Position numbers and translations under genes: made by a program. The notes under the pieces are model-generated. The model was given only the letters and a program-made list of their open reading frames with translations, searched no databases and was not told the DNA's origin. 13,730 nt of DNA from Betaproteobacteria bacterium HGW-Betaproteobacteria-8 (GTDB lineage: Bacteria > Pseudomonadota > Gammaproteobacteria > Burkholderiales > Methylophilaceae), in NCBI GenBank assembly GCA_002842135.1, contig PHCD01000047.1:1-13730 (forward strand), in the 5' to 3' direction. Shown in pieces: positions 7,201-13,730 of the stretch; position 1 is the stretch's first letter, and the number at the start of each line of letters is the position of its first letter.

Positions 7201-8134
7201 CAGGATCCTCGCCCGTTTGAAGAACCTGACGATCCCCGGAAAATCGCCGCAAGCTGCAGGCAAAGCCAATGTGGCAGCACAGGACTCAAAAAAATCGGAA
7301 TATCCCGATCTGGACATCGTCGCCGACACCTTCGTCTTTAGCCAGAAGGAATTGGGCAAACTGGAATTGAAGGCCAGCGAGGTGAAGGATGACTGGCATA
7401 TCGATCAACTGAGAATAAGCAACGCAGATAGCGTATTGACTGCAGATGGCGAATGGCACAACTGGCGCCAAAGCCCCAATACCCAAATGAACGTAAACTG
7501 GGAAATCGGTCAGCTAGGCAACACCCTGACTCGATTAGGCTACCCCAACATCATCAAGGATGGCACAAGCAAACTCAACGGCAAGTTGAGATGGCCAGGC
7601 AGTCCACATGAATTCAATGTCGAACAGCTTTCCGGCAGTTTTACACTGGAAGCAGGCAATGGACAGATACTCCAGGTCAAACCCGGCGTCGGTCGATTGT
7701 TCAGTGTGCTGACGCTGCAGAACCTGCCAAGGCGACTGACATTCGACTTCAGGGATGTCCTCAGCAGCGGATTTACCTTTGACAAAATCTCTTCAACTGC
7801 CAATATTAGCCAAGGCGTGTTGCGTAGCGACAACTTCCGGCTCGAAGGCCCTGTGGCAAAAGTCGAAATCAAGGGTGAAACCGATTTGAAGAAAGAAACG
7901 CAACATCTTTACGTCAAGGTGACACCTTATGTCAGCGACAGTGTCTCACTAGCTGCACTGGCGGGCGGGCCTGCCGTGGCTGCTGCCGCCTTTGTCGCGC
8001 AAAAGCTGTTGAGGGATCCCTTAAACGAGATCGCGGCTGAAGAATACGAAATTATTGGCACTTGGGATAACCCGGTAGAGATCAAGTCTGAAAAGATTCG
8101 CACTACACCAACGCAGGCTATTCCCGGCCAATAG
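4295..8134 (+). CDS. yhdP: YhdP-family AsmA-like envelope lipid-transport protein
   Basis: The 1279-residue product has one N-terminal membrane segment (about residues 12-36) and a very long periplasmic part. Family features are 'GRKVTIGHIDAGWEGMNP' (about 55-72), the repetitive beta-strand body typical of AsmA/VPS13-like proteins, and the C-terminal signature RDPLNEIAAEEY (1240-1251) plus GTWDNP (1255-1260). A hydrophobic Ala-rich helix (about 1218-1239) precedes that signature. E. coli YhdP (1266 aa) is anchored in the inner membrane and spans the periplasm; with TamB and YdbH it supports phospholipid transfer to the outer membrane. The reading frame is intact along its full length. The ATG at 4295 has only a weak ribosome-binding site, but the charged-then-hydrophobic N-terminus supports it. 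It is followed after 56 bases by the Nit amidase gene and then tldD, the order known in gammaproteobacteria such as Pseudomonas, where rng usually precedes yhdP. rng is not seen here. Confidence 0.93.
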   Translation: MVKKSLIWTYRAALTAMWLMIIALTLSILALRYFILPNIENYRQDIAQSISQAAGRKVTIGHIDAGWEGMNPHFSLRQVAIYDDEDHIALTLHEIETRLSWLSFTSLEPKLASMLIQGPVLSIKREVDGTLVVAGIRLGGESEPTLANWVLRQSRIDIIDATILWEDEMRKAPALMLNDLQLSIESPVWERLLSRHRFALKATPSAGSSHPIDLRGNLYGSDVGNLQDWSGTIYGRMDGTDIAAWRQWVDYPFELNKGYGAARFWLEFSDGAAQQLTSDVILQKVQARLAKGRSVAKLNSLAGRLTWSKQTDGQSFNLEHVKLSTADGLMLENGSFGVRERLQDGKESIEGSVNLDEINLASINTFTAYLPLPQKMVQQLSEVDPVGIISNLDMHWKGDSNKFSEYDIHMQFGDLGIQAYEKFPGFSNLSGSLTADEKQGTITINSQQAAVDIKGVMRWPIPADKLNGIVKWSNHDKGTDIRVNNLTISSPHLAGVVNATYKHGTATPSSIELNGRFERGDAKYALFYYPVMLGKHTLDWLDSSIISGQVSDIHVIVRGRTDQFPYVDPKQGLFKVTAELQDGVLDYGKNWPQIEKLNVNMLFQGSRMELTADGGNILGNQFKTVKAVIPVLDADEPILEIVGETQGSVTDAIRFVNGSPVLQLTDGLTNDLRTSGNGKLNLELKIPLQNVDATKIKGGYQITNASMAGASIPELSNINGKLDFTESGMSAKNISARIYGGLARVDISTGENRLVKVTARGNIPDTGIRSALGNELGNLVSGNADWFGDISIQSQKVDVSIRSNLAGLALDLPQPIGKSAEEKMPLRIEKRQQSANQDMINFSMANQISAKILRSGINGAYEIDRGQVGINVLAEIPSQPGLEVRGSFEQLNLDQWLAVLDKTKTADSGSSPRAMPIQRINMSVGAMDVFERRINDLKLDGTKVENGWQMQIQSKEMNGNVRWVGDDNGRILARLKNLTIPGKSPQAAGKANVAAQDSKKSEYPDLDIVADTFVFSQKELGKLELKASEVKDDWHIDQLRISNADSVLTADGEWHNWRQSPNTQMNVNWEIGQLGNTLTRLGYPNIIKDGTSKLNGKLRWPGSPHEFNVEQLSGSFTLEAGNGQILQVKPGVGRLFSVLTLQNLPRRLTFDFRDVLSSGFTFDKISSTANISQGVLRSDNFRLEGPVAKVEIKGETDLKKETQHLYVKVTPYVSDSVSLAALAGGPAVAAAAFVAQKLLRDPLNEIAAEEYEIIGTWDNPVEIKSEKIRTTPTQAIPGQ

Positions 8135-8190
8135 TGCAATGCGGATAATACTTAACGTAACTGGACATGGATTAAGCAAGAAAGAAAAAA

Positions 8191-9051
8191 ATGGCAATTA
8201 AATCCCGAGGCAAACTGTCTAAAACATCAAAGACCAAAACGATGCCTGGCATGACAAAAATTGCGGGCATCCAGATGGCATCGGGACCGAATGTCTCGGC
8301 CAACCTGAGCGAGGCGGAGCGGCTGATTGAAATTGCAGTGAATCAAGGCGCAAAACTCATCGCCCTGCCCGAATATTTCGCCATCATGGGCCTGAGAGAT
8401 ACCGACAAGGTTGCTGTTCGGGAAAAGGAAGGGAACGGCCCCATCCAGCGCTTTCTCGCGAAAACTGCCAGGAAGCACCAGATATGGATTATTGCCGGCT
8501 CCATACCGCTGGAATCCAGCGTCAAGAACAAGGTACGCAACAGCTGCCTGGTCTACGACGACAAAGGCAAACAGGTGGCGCGGTACGACAAGATTCACCT
8601 GTTTGGCCTGGATCTTGGCAATGAGCACTATCATGAAGAGACAACCATTGAACCGGGTGGCGAAGTGGTCACACTGGATACCCCTTTCGGCAAGATCGGG
8701 CTTTCCATCTGTTACGACCTGCGCTTCCCCGAACTTTATCGGGCAATGGGGGAGGTCGATATCATCGTCGTACCGGCCGCCTTTACCGAAACCACCGGTA
8801 AGGCACACTGGGAAACCCTGATTCGCGCACGTGCCATCGAAAACCTGGCTTATGTGCTGGCGCCGGCTCAGGGCGGTTATCACACCTCCGGCCGCGAAAC
8901 CCACGGCGACAGCATGATCGTCGACCCCTGGGGCGTGGTGCTGGATCGCCTGCCTCGCGGTTCCGGCGTGGTGGTTGCCTCAATCAATCCTGGGTATCTC
9001 GCCAGCTTGCGCAAGAGCCTGCCGGCACTGAAGCACCGCAGTCTGCCATGA
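8191..9051 (+). CDS. Nit-type carbon-nitrogen hydrolase (nitrilase superfamily amidase)
   Basis: The Glu-Lys-Cys catalytic triad of the nitrilase superfamily is complete: E61 in LPEYF, K134 in YDKIHLF, and C174 in SICYDLRFP. The motifs 'KIAGIQMASGPNVSANL' and the C-terminal 'RGSGVVVASINP' match the Nit1/NitFhit branch. Members of this branch hydrolyse deaminated glutathione, a side product of transaminases, so metabolite repair is the best-supported role, though the substrate here is unproven. The 286-residue length includes about 20 basic residues (Lys/Ser/Thr) before the family's usual start; ATG 8242 or 8251 (MTKIAGIQ...) could be the true start. ATG 8191 has a purine-rich but non-canonical upstream stretch (8178-8190). 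The gene lies between yhdP and tldD, as in related bacteria, and is probably cotranscribed with yhdP. Confidence 0.9.
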   Translation: MAIKSRGKLSKTSKTKTMPGMTKIAGIQMASGPNVSANLSEAERLIEIAVNQGAKLIALPEYFAIMGLRDTDKVAVREKEGNGPIQRFLAKTARKHQIWIIAGSIPLESSVKNKVRNSCLVYDDKGKQVARYDKIHLFGLDLGNEHYHEETTIEPGGEVVTLDTPFGKIGLSICYDLRFPELYRAMGEVDIIVVPAAFTETTGKAHWETLIRARAIENLAYVLAPAQGGYHTSGRETHGDSMIVDPWGVVLDRLPRGSGVVVASINPGYLASLRKSLPALKHRSLP

Positions 9052-9096
9052 GGCCGGCCTGCATCATGAGCCGCGAATCATGATTTTTCGCATTAT

Positions 9097-9125
9097 CTAT
9101 TGAAATTTTAATTTCTATAGTTTTT
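9097..9125 (+). terminator. AT-rich hairpin with T-run between the Nit gene and tldD (possible terminator or operator)
   Basis: CTAT (9097-9100) and ATAG (9117-9120) flank a T-T mismatch and the perfect arms GAAATT (9102-9107) and AATTTC (9110-9115), with TT at the centre. The right arm runs directly into a T-run (9121-9125). This has the shape of an intrinsic terminator, although the stem is AT-rich and probably weak. It also overlaps TATAGT (9116-9121), a plausible -10 for tldD, so it could equally be an operator. Just upstream, ATCATGA is directly repeated (9063-9069, 9077-9083). The structure is seen directly; its function is undecided. Confidence 0.4.
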
Positions 9126-9152
9126 GTATATTAAATAAACTGAAGATTACTA

Positions 9153-10628
9153 ATGAAGCCTGACACCATACCGACCAGTTCCAGCCCAGAAACCGGCTCT
9201 CATTTCGCCACTGCAAGCGAAACGCTGCTGAAACCGGCCGGACTCGATATCCCGGCACTGCAAAACGTACTCGGCAGCATCATGTCGCACAAGGTGGACT
9301 ATGCCGACCTCTATTTCCAGTACAGCCGCTCGGAAAGCTGGGGGCTGGAGGAAGGCCAGGTCAAATCCGGTAATTTCCATATCGACCAGGGCGTAGGTGT
9401 GCGCGCTGTCAGCGGTGAAAAGACCGCCTTTGCCTACTCTGACGACATCCATTTGCCGGCCTTGCAACAAGCGGCACAGGCGACCCGTGCGATTGCGGCA
9501 CTAGGCAGCGAGCAGTCCGGCAAAGCTGTTCAGCGCATCAGCGCACCGCAACTTTACATTCCGCAGGACCCGATTGCCTCACTCAGCGCCGAGGCCAAAG
9601 TCAGGTTGCTGGAAAAGCTGGAAACATTGGCCCGCAAGGTTGATCCTCGCATCAGCCAGGTCATGGCTTCTATCGCCGGCGAATATGAAGTCGTCATGGT
9701 TGCGCGCCACGATGGCGTCATGGCGGCTGACATCCGCCCTCTGGTACGCCTGTCGATCCAGGTCATCGCCGAACAGGACGGCAGGCGCGAGCAGGGTTCT
9801 GCGGGCGGTGGCGGTCGTTTCGATTACAGCTATTTCACAGATGATGTGCTGGAAGATTACGCCAGAAAAGCCGTGCATCAGGCATTGGTCAATCTGGACG
9901 CCCGCCCTGCCCCGGCCGGCAATATGACCGTCGTCCTCGGTTCCGGCTGGCCTGGCATTCTTTTGCATGAAGCCATCGGCCATGGCCTCGAAGGCGATTT
10001 CAACCGCAAGGGCAGTTCCGCGTTCAGCAACGCTATCGGCCAACAGGTTGCCGCCAGAGGCGTCACCGTACTGGATGACGGCACCATCGCCAACCGCCGC
10101 GGCTCATTGACCGTGGATGACGAAGGCAACCCGACCCAGCGCACCGTGCTGATCGAAGACGGCATCCTGCGCGGCTACATCCAGGATAGCCTCAACGCAC
10201 GCCTGATGGGCATGCCGCTGACCGGCAATGCACGGCGAGAATCCTATGCGCACATCCCCATGCCGCGCATGACCAATACCTATATGCTGAACGGCACCAT
10301 GGCGCCGGAAGAAATCATCAAATCCGTGAAAAAAGGCCTCTATGCCGCCAACTTCGGCGGCGGCCAGGTCGATATCACCAGTGGCAAGTTTGTTTTCTCC
10401 GCCGCCGAAGCCTGGATGATCGAGGACGGCAAGCTGACCTATCCGGTCAAGGGCGCCACATTGATCGGCAACGGACCGGATGTGCTGAAGCGCGTCACCA
10501 TGATAGGCAATGACATGGCGCTGGACTCCGGTGTCGGCACCTGCGGCAAGGAAGGACAAAGCGTACCGGTCGGGGTAGGTCAACCAACTTTACGTATCGA
10601 CGGTCTCACTGTAGGTGGAACAGTTTAA
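9153..10628 (+). CDS. tldD: Metalloprotease TldD
   Basis: The 491-residue protein carries the zinc-binding HExxxH motif as HEAIGH (272-277) and the conserved C-terminal segment with C464 (GTCGKEGQSVPVGVGQP), both diagnostic of TldD. 'SGGGGRFDYSYF' type glycine-rich stretches and 'LIGNGPDVLKRVTMIGNDM' also match the family. TldD forms a heterodimer with TldE (PmbA) that degrades unfolded peptides and matures microcins and some RiPPs; the TldD subunit holds the metal site. tldE is not in this window. The ATG at 9153 has only a weak SD, and the first 30 residues, rich in Ser/Pro/Thr, extend beyond many homologues. The 101-base AT-rich gap upstream, with a hairpin, suggests tldD may have its own promoter despite lying behind yhdP and the Nit gene. 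Confidence 0.95.
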   Translation: MKPDTIPTSSSPETGSHFATASETLLKPAGLDIPALQNVLGSIMSHKVDYADLYFQYSRSESWGLEEGQVKSGNFHIDQGVGVRAVSGEKTAFAYSDDIHLPALQQAAQATRAIAALGSEQSGKAVQRISAPQLYIPQDPIASLSAEAKVRLLEKLETLARKVDPRISQVMASIAGEYEVVMVARHDGVMAADIRPLVRLSIQVIAEQDGRREQGSAGGGGRFDYSYFTDDVLEDYARKAVHQALVNLDARPAPAGNMTVVLGSGWPGILLHEAIGHGLEGDFNRKGSSAFSNAIGQQVAARGVTVLDDGTIANRRGSLTVDDEGNPTQRTVLIEDGILRGYIQDSLNARLMGMPLTGNARRESYAHIPMPRMTNTYMLNGTMAPEEIIKSVKKGLYAANFGGGQVDITSGKFVFSAAEAWMIEDGKLTYPVKGATLIGNGPDVLKRVTMIGNDMALDSGVGTCGKEGQSVPVGVGQPTLRIDGLTVGGTV

Positions 10629-10710
10629 GGAATTGGAGTTATCATCGCTCCTGAGTGTTATCGCTTTCATTTCCAGCAGCATTGAAGTCCTGTTAACGAA
10701 AGGAACTTAA

Positions 10711-11001
10711 ATGGCTACACCAAAAGCAACATCAGCAAAAACCACCGCCAGCAAAACTACTGCCGCCGCGAAGAAGCCTGCAAAACCCAAAGCAGCTGCT
10801 ACAAAGAAACCTGCGGCTGCAAAAAAACCGGCTGCTGCCAGAAAAGCCGCTCCCAAAACCAGCAAGGTCGGCCCAGAAGAGCATTATCGCATGGTGGAAG
10901 TAGCCGCCTACTTCATGGCGGAACGTAACGGTTTCGCAGGCAGCCCGGTCGATTACTGGACCGCTGCAGAGATTCAGATCACCAAGCTGCTCACCAAGTA
11001 A
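10711..11001 (+). CDS. DUF2934 protein with histone-H1-like Lys/Ala/Pro tail
   Basis: The ATG at 10711 has a good SD (AGGA at 10701-10704, 6-base spacing). The 96-residue product splits in two. Residues 1-55 are a low-complexity Lys/Ala/Thr/Pro tail with repeated AAAKKP/AAATKKP/AAARKA units, closely resembling eukaryotic H1 tails and bacterial H1-like nucleoid proteins (AlgP and PhaF type). Residues 57-92 form a DUF2934-type module, with the YRMVEVAAYFMAERNG and PVDYWTAAE pattern seen in that small helical domain. The tail should bind DNA or RNA through charge, while the role of DUF2934 is not established. The gene sits alone between tldD (82 bases upstream) and mfd, with its own leader and followed by two inverted repeats, so it is probably transcribed by itself. 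A weak TTGGAG/TGTTAT pair with 17-base spacing (10633-10661) might be its promoter. Confidence 0.85.
   Translation: MATPKATSAKTTASKTTAAAKKPAKPKAAATKKPAAAKKPAAARKAAPKTSKVGPEEHYRMVEVAAYFMAERNGFAGSPVDYWTAAEIQITKLLTK
10762..10854 (+). repeat. Imperfect tandem repeat encoding the Lys/Ala/Pro tail
   Basis: Residues 18-48 of the DUF2934 protein consist of degenerate six- to seven-residue units: AAAKKP, AAATKKP, AAAKKP, AAARKAAP. At the DNA level the units of about 18-21 bases use different codons, so the array is old or selected at protein level rather than recently expanded. Such arrays can vary in copy number between strains. Confidence 0.7.
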
Positions 11002-11005
11002 AACT

Positions 11006-11032
11006 TTCTGCTGAGTAAGATACTCAGTAGAA
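11006..11032. repeat. 12-bp inverted repeat just after the DUF2934 gene
   Basis: Arms at 11006-11017 and 11021-11032 pair over 12 positions with one G-U (11010 with 11028) and a three-base AGA loop. It begins four bases after the stop codon. No T-run follows on the plus strand, while on the minus strand a short GTTTTAC follows. It probably forms a stable hairpin at the mRNA 3' end, but it is not a textbook intrinsic terminator. Confidence 0.5.
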
Positions 11033-11051
11033 CAGCGGCCACCTAGCTCAG

Positions 11052-11081
11052 AATCCAGCCTGTCGGCAGGCCGGCTGGATT
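11052..11081 (+). terminator. Second inverted repeat, possible terminator before mfd
   Basis: AATCCAGCC (11052-11060) and GGCTGGATT (11073-11081) form a perfect 9-bp stem with a 12-base loop. An alternative inner stem, GCCTG/CAGGC, may compete. The downstream bases are GGGTTT, so the U-tract is poor. Together with the repeat at 11006-11032 it may end transcription of the DUF2934 gene before mfd. Moderate support only. Confidence 0.4.
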
Positions 11082-11125
11082 GGGTTTACAGCTATTTTCA
11101 ATAGCCCTCGCCCAGAGGCACCGGC

Positions 11126-11131
11126 TATAAT
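11126..11131 (+). promoter_or_regulatory. -10 element (TATAAT) of the mfd promoter
   Basis: A perfect TATAAT lies 35 bases before the mfd ATG. No clear -35 hexamer occurs at 16-18 bases upstream, so the promoter would be weak or supported by other contacts. Predicted transcription starts near 11138, giving a leader of about 28 nt without a recognisable Shine-Dalgarno. Confidence 0.5.
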
Positions 11132-11165
11132 TCCGTATTCACTCATTTTTCGTCAGTTGTCCCCC

Positions 11166-13730
11166 ATGCAGTTTTCCATTTCCGTACCGGCTGTCGGTCA
11201 GGCCGAACGTGTTCAAAAAGTAGTCGTCGGCGCGGACAGTCTCGCGCTTGCCAGGCTGGCGCTCGAACTCAAGAAGAAATCAGCAAAAACGCCGCTGGCC
11301 ATCATCACATCGAACGCTTTCGAAGCGCAGCGCCTGCTGGAAGAACTGCCCTGGTTTGAGCCGGAACTGAAAGTGCATCTGCTACCGGACTGGGAAACCC
11401 TGCCCTACGATCATTTCTCGCCACACCCGGACTTGATATCCGAACGGCTGGCGACGCTATACCAGATCAGCCAGAACAGCTGCGATATCATCATCGTGCC
11501 AGCCGGCACGGCACTGCTACGATTGCCATCACAGTCCTATCTGGCCGCGCACACCTTCATGCTGAAAAAAGGCCAGAGACTGGATCTGGAAGCCCTACGC
11601 CAGCAATGCGCTGAAGCCGGCTACCATCACGTCAGCCAGGTCATGAGTCCGGGCGAATTCAGCGTTCGCGGCGGTCTGGTCGACCTGTTCCCGATGGGCA
11701 GCACGCTGCCTTACCGGCTGGACCTGTTCGACGACGAGATCGAGACCATCCGCACCTTTGACGTCGACAGCCAGCGCAGCCTCTATCCGGTGCCCGAGAT
11801 CCGCCTGCTGCCGGCACGCGAGTTTCCGCTGGATGAGGCCGGTATCGCCCGTTTCCGCCAGAACTTCCGCGAGACCTTTGAGGGCGACCCGTCACGCAGC
11901 CGTATCTACAAGGACATCAGCAAAGGCATCGCCAGCGGCGGCATCGAATGGTACCTGCCGCTGTTCTTCGACGAGACTGCCACGCTGATCGATTACCTGA
12001 CCGAGCACACCGTACTCTGCCTGCATGGCGATCTTGACGCCGCCGCACAGAATTTCTGGCTGGAAGCACAATCTCGCTACCGTCTGCTGGCACACGACCC
12101 TGAACGGCCCATCCTGCACCCCGAGCGGCTGCTGATCAAGACCGAGGATTTCTTCGCTGCCACGCACCGCTATGCCAGGATCATCATGCAGCCGGAGAAG
12201 AAGACCGGTCTGCCGGAACTCGATATCGAGCGCCGCGCTGACAATCCGCTGCACAAGCTGCAGGCCTTCCTGAAAAAGACCAGAAAACGCATCCTCATCG
12301 GTGCTGAAAGCCTGGGCCGGCGCGAGACTATCGCCCAACTGTTTGCCGAACATGAACTGAAACCTGCGCTCTGCGATTCCTGGCAGTCTTTCCTGGCCGG
12401 CGATGAGAACCTGATGCTGGGTATCACCACCCTGCATAGCGGCTTCCCCACTGCCGATTTCATCATCATCACCGAAGCCGAACTGTATGCCGCCACCGTG
12501 CGCCAGCAGCGCCGCCGCGAGAAAGAGAAAGCCCGCAGCACGGAGGGCATGCTGAAGGACCTCTCCGAACTGCGCGAAAACGATCCGGTGGTGCACGAAC
12601 AACATGGCGTCGGCCGCTATCGCGGGTTGATCAACCTGGATTTCGGTGAGGGCGAGACCGAATTCCTGCTGCTGGAATATGCCGGCGACGACAAGCTGTA
12701 CGTCCCTGTCTCGCAACTGTTCCTGATTTCACGTTACTCCGGCGGACCGCCGGAATCCGCACCACTGCACCGTTTGGGCAGCGGCCATTGGGAAAAGGCC
12801 AAGAAGAAAGCCCTCAAACAGATTCGCGATACCGCGGCCGAACTGCTCAACCTCTATGCCCAGCGCGCCGCGCGCAAGGGCCATGCCTTCAAGCTGTCGC
12901 TGCACGATTATGAAGCCTTCGCCGACGCCTTTCCGTTCGAGGAAACGCCGGATCAGCTGTCTGCCATCGAAGCGGTCATCGACGACATGCAATCCGGCCG
13001 GCCGATGGATCGTCTGGTCTGCGGCGACGTCGGCTTCGGCAAGACCGAGGTCGCATTGCGCGCCGCTTTCGTCGCCGTCATGGGCGGACGTCAGGTCGCC
13101 GTGCTGGTGCCGACCACCCTGCTGGCCGAACAGCATTACAACAACTTCACCGACCGCTTCGCCGAGTGGCCGGTCAGGATCGCCGAGATCTCGCGCTTCC
13201 GCACTGCCAAGGAACAAAAGGAAGCACTGGATGGCTTGGCAGACGGCAAGATCGACATCATCATCGGCACCCACCGGCTGATTCAGAAGGACGTCAAATT
13301 CAAGAACCTGGGCCTCGCCATTTTGGACGAGGAACACCGCTTTGGCGTGCGCCAGAAGGAACAGATGAAGGCGCTGCGGGCCGAGGTCGATGTACTGACA
13401 CTGACCGCCACGCCGATTCCGCGCACGCTGTCGATGGCGATGGAAGGCTTGCGCGAGTTCTCCGTCATCAGCACGCCGCCACAGAAACGCCTGGCCATCA
13501 AGACCTTCCACACCGATTACTCCGAAGGCATCATCCGTGAAGCCGCCATGCGCGAATTCAAGCGTGGCGGGCAGGTGTATTTCCTGCACAACGAGGTGGA
13601 TACCATCCACAGCATGCGCGAAAAACTCGAGAAGATACTGCCGGAAGCGCGCATCGGCATCGCTCACGGCCAGCTGCGCGAACGCGAGTTGGAGCACGTC
13701 ATGCGTGATTTCTACCACCAGCGTTTCAAC
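11166..13730 (+). CDS. mfd: Transcription-repair coupling factor Mfd, first 855 codons (runs off right edge)
   Basis: The frame from ATG 11166 is open for exactly 855 codons to the window edge, about three quarters of the usual length of some 1150 residues. The N-terminal part has the UvrB-like module ('[23 protein letters not shown]', '[16 protein letters not shown]'). The CarD-like RNA-polymerase-interacting domain starts near HEQHGVGRY (477-485). The translocase has Walker A GDVGFGKT (620-627), DEEH box (721-724) and TATPIPRTL motif III; the window ends after 'FYHQRFN'. Mfd pushes stalled RNA polymerase off DNA lesions and recruits UvrA for nucleotide excision repair. All expected domains up to the cut are present and intact. 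The start is inferred from the conserved N-terminus, since no SD is evident. It appears to be transcribed from its own promoter behind the DUF2934 gene. Confidence 0.95.
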   Translation, partial: MQFSISVPAVGQAERVQKVVVGADSLALARLALELKKKSAKTPLAIITSNAFEAQRLLEELPWFEPELKVHLLPDWETLPYDHFSPHPDLISERLATLYQISQNSCDIIIVPAGTALLRLPSQSYLAAHTFMLKKGQRLDLEALRQQCAEAGYHHVSQVMSPGEFSVRGGLVDLFPMGSTLPYRLDLFDDEIETIRTFDVDSQRSLYPVPEIRLLPAREFPLDEAGIARFRQNFRETFEGDPSRSRIYKDISKGIASGGIEWYLPLFFDETATLIDYLTEHTVLCLHGDLDAAAQNFWLEAQSRYRLLAHDPERPILHPERLLIKTEDFFAATHRYARIIMQPEKKTGLPELDIERRADNPLHKLQAFLKKTRKRILIGAESLGRRETIAQLFAEHELKPALCDSWQSFLAGDENLMLGITTLHSGFPTADFIIITEAELYAATVRQQRRREKEKARSTEGMLKDLSELRENDPVVHEQHGVGRYRGLINLDFGEGETEFLLLEYAGDDKLYVPVSQLFLISRYSGGPPESAPLHRLGSGHWEKAKKKALKQIRDTAAELLNLYAQRAARKGHAFKLSLHDYEAFADAFPFEETPDQLSAIEAVIDDMQSGRPMDRLVCGDVGFGKTEVALRAAFVAVMGGRQVAVLVPTTLLAEQHYNNFTDRFAEWPVRIAEISRFRTAKEQKEALDGLADGKIDIIIGTHRLIQKDVKFKNLGLAILDEEHRFGVRQKEQMKALRAEVDVLTLTATPIPRTLSMAMEGLREFSVISTPPQKRLAIKTFHTDYSEGIIREAAMREFKRGGQVYFLHNEVDTIHSMREKLEKILPEARIGIAHGQLRERELEHVMRDFYHQRFN

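Noticed and set aside
8227..8904. 225-codon minus-strand frame opposite the Nit amidase gene
   Set aside because: The plus-strand gene has the complete catalytic triad; the antisense frame has no recognisable domain.
11892..13718. Long minus-strand open frames opposite mfd (274 and 329 codons)
   Set aside because: They are antisense shadows caused by the codon bias of mfd, which is unambiguous from its motifs.

Overview
The window reads as an ordinary chromosomal stretch of a betaproteobacterium, most likely Nitrosomonadales-like (Gallionellaceae, Sulfuricellaceae or Methylophilaceae type). That placement is inferred from protein flavour (YhdP, Nit, TldD, YheS and Mfd types, and a DUF2934 protein with a Lys/Ala-rich tail), moderate GC content and FNR-type regulation. 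No rRNA, rRNA-like or tRNA gene, IS element, prophage gene or CRISPR array was seen.

Layout. The left edge holds the first 11 codons of pyrG (CTP synthase) on the minus strand, with a reasonable sigma70 promoter behind it. A 320-base non-coding stretch follows. It carries a perfect FNR/Anr-type box (TTGAT-N4-ATCAA) with a -10 element placed as in a class II FNR promoter, and this drives a 43-residue single-pass membrane protein (DUF3149-like) that is too short for routine ORF listing. Next come an unrecognised 159-residue protein and a YchJ/SEC-C family protein on the plus strand. These converge, with a one-base gap, on a minus-strand pair: yheS (ABC-F ATPase) followed by an unrecognised acidic protein.

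Divergent from yheS is the plus-strand series yhdP (AsmA-like lipid-transport protein), a Nit-type amidase and tldD (metalloprotease). This gene order is familiar from gamma- and betaproteobacteria. After tldD lies a small H1-like basic-tailed DUF2934 protein, then two inverted repeats, a promoter with a perfect TATAAT, and the first 855 codons of mfd (transcription-repair coupling factor), which runs off the right edge.

How the genes fit together. The content is mainly housekeeping: nucleotide synthesis, ribosome-associated ABC-F function, envelope lipid transport, metabolite repair, peptide maturation or proteolysis, and DNA repair. I found no convincing new multi-gene system. The best leads are the apparently oxygen-regulated micro-protein, the histone-H1-like DUF2934 protein, the two unrecognised proteins, and a few dyads in intergenic regions.
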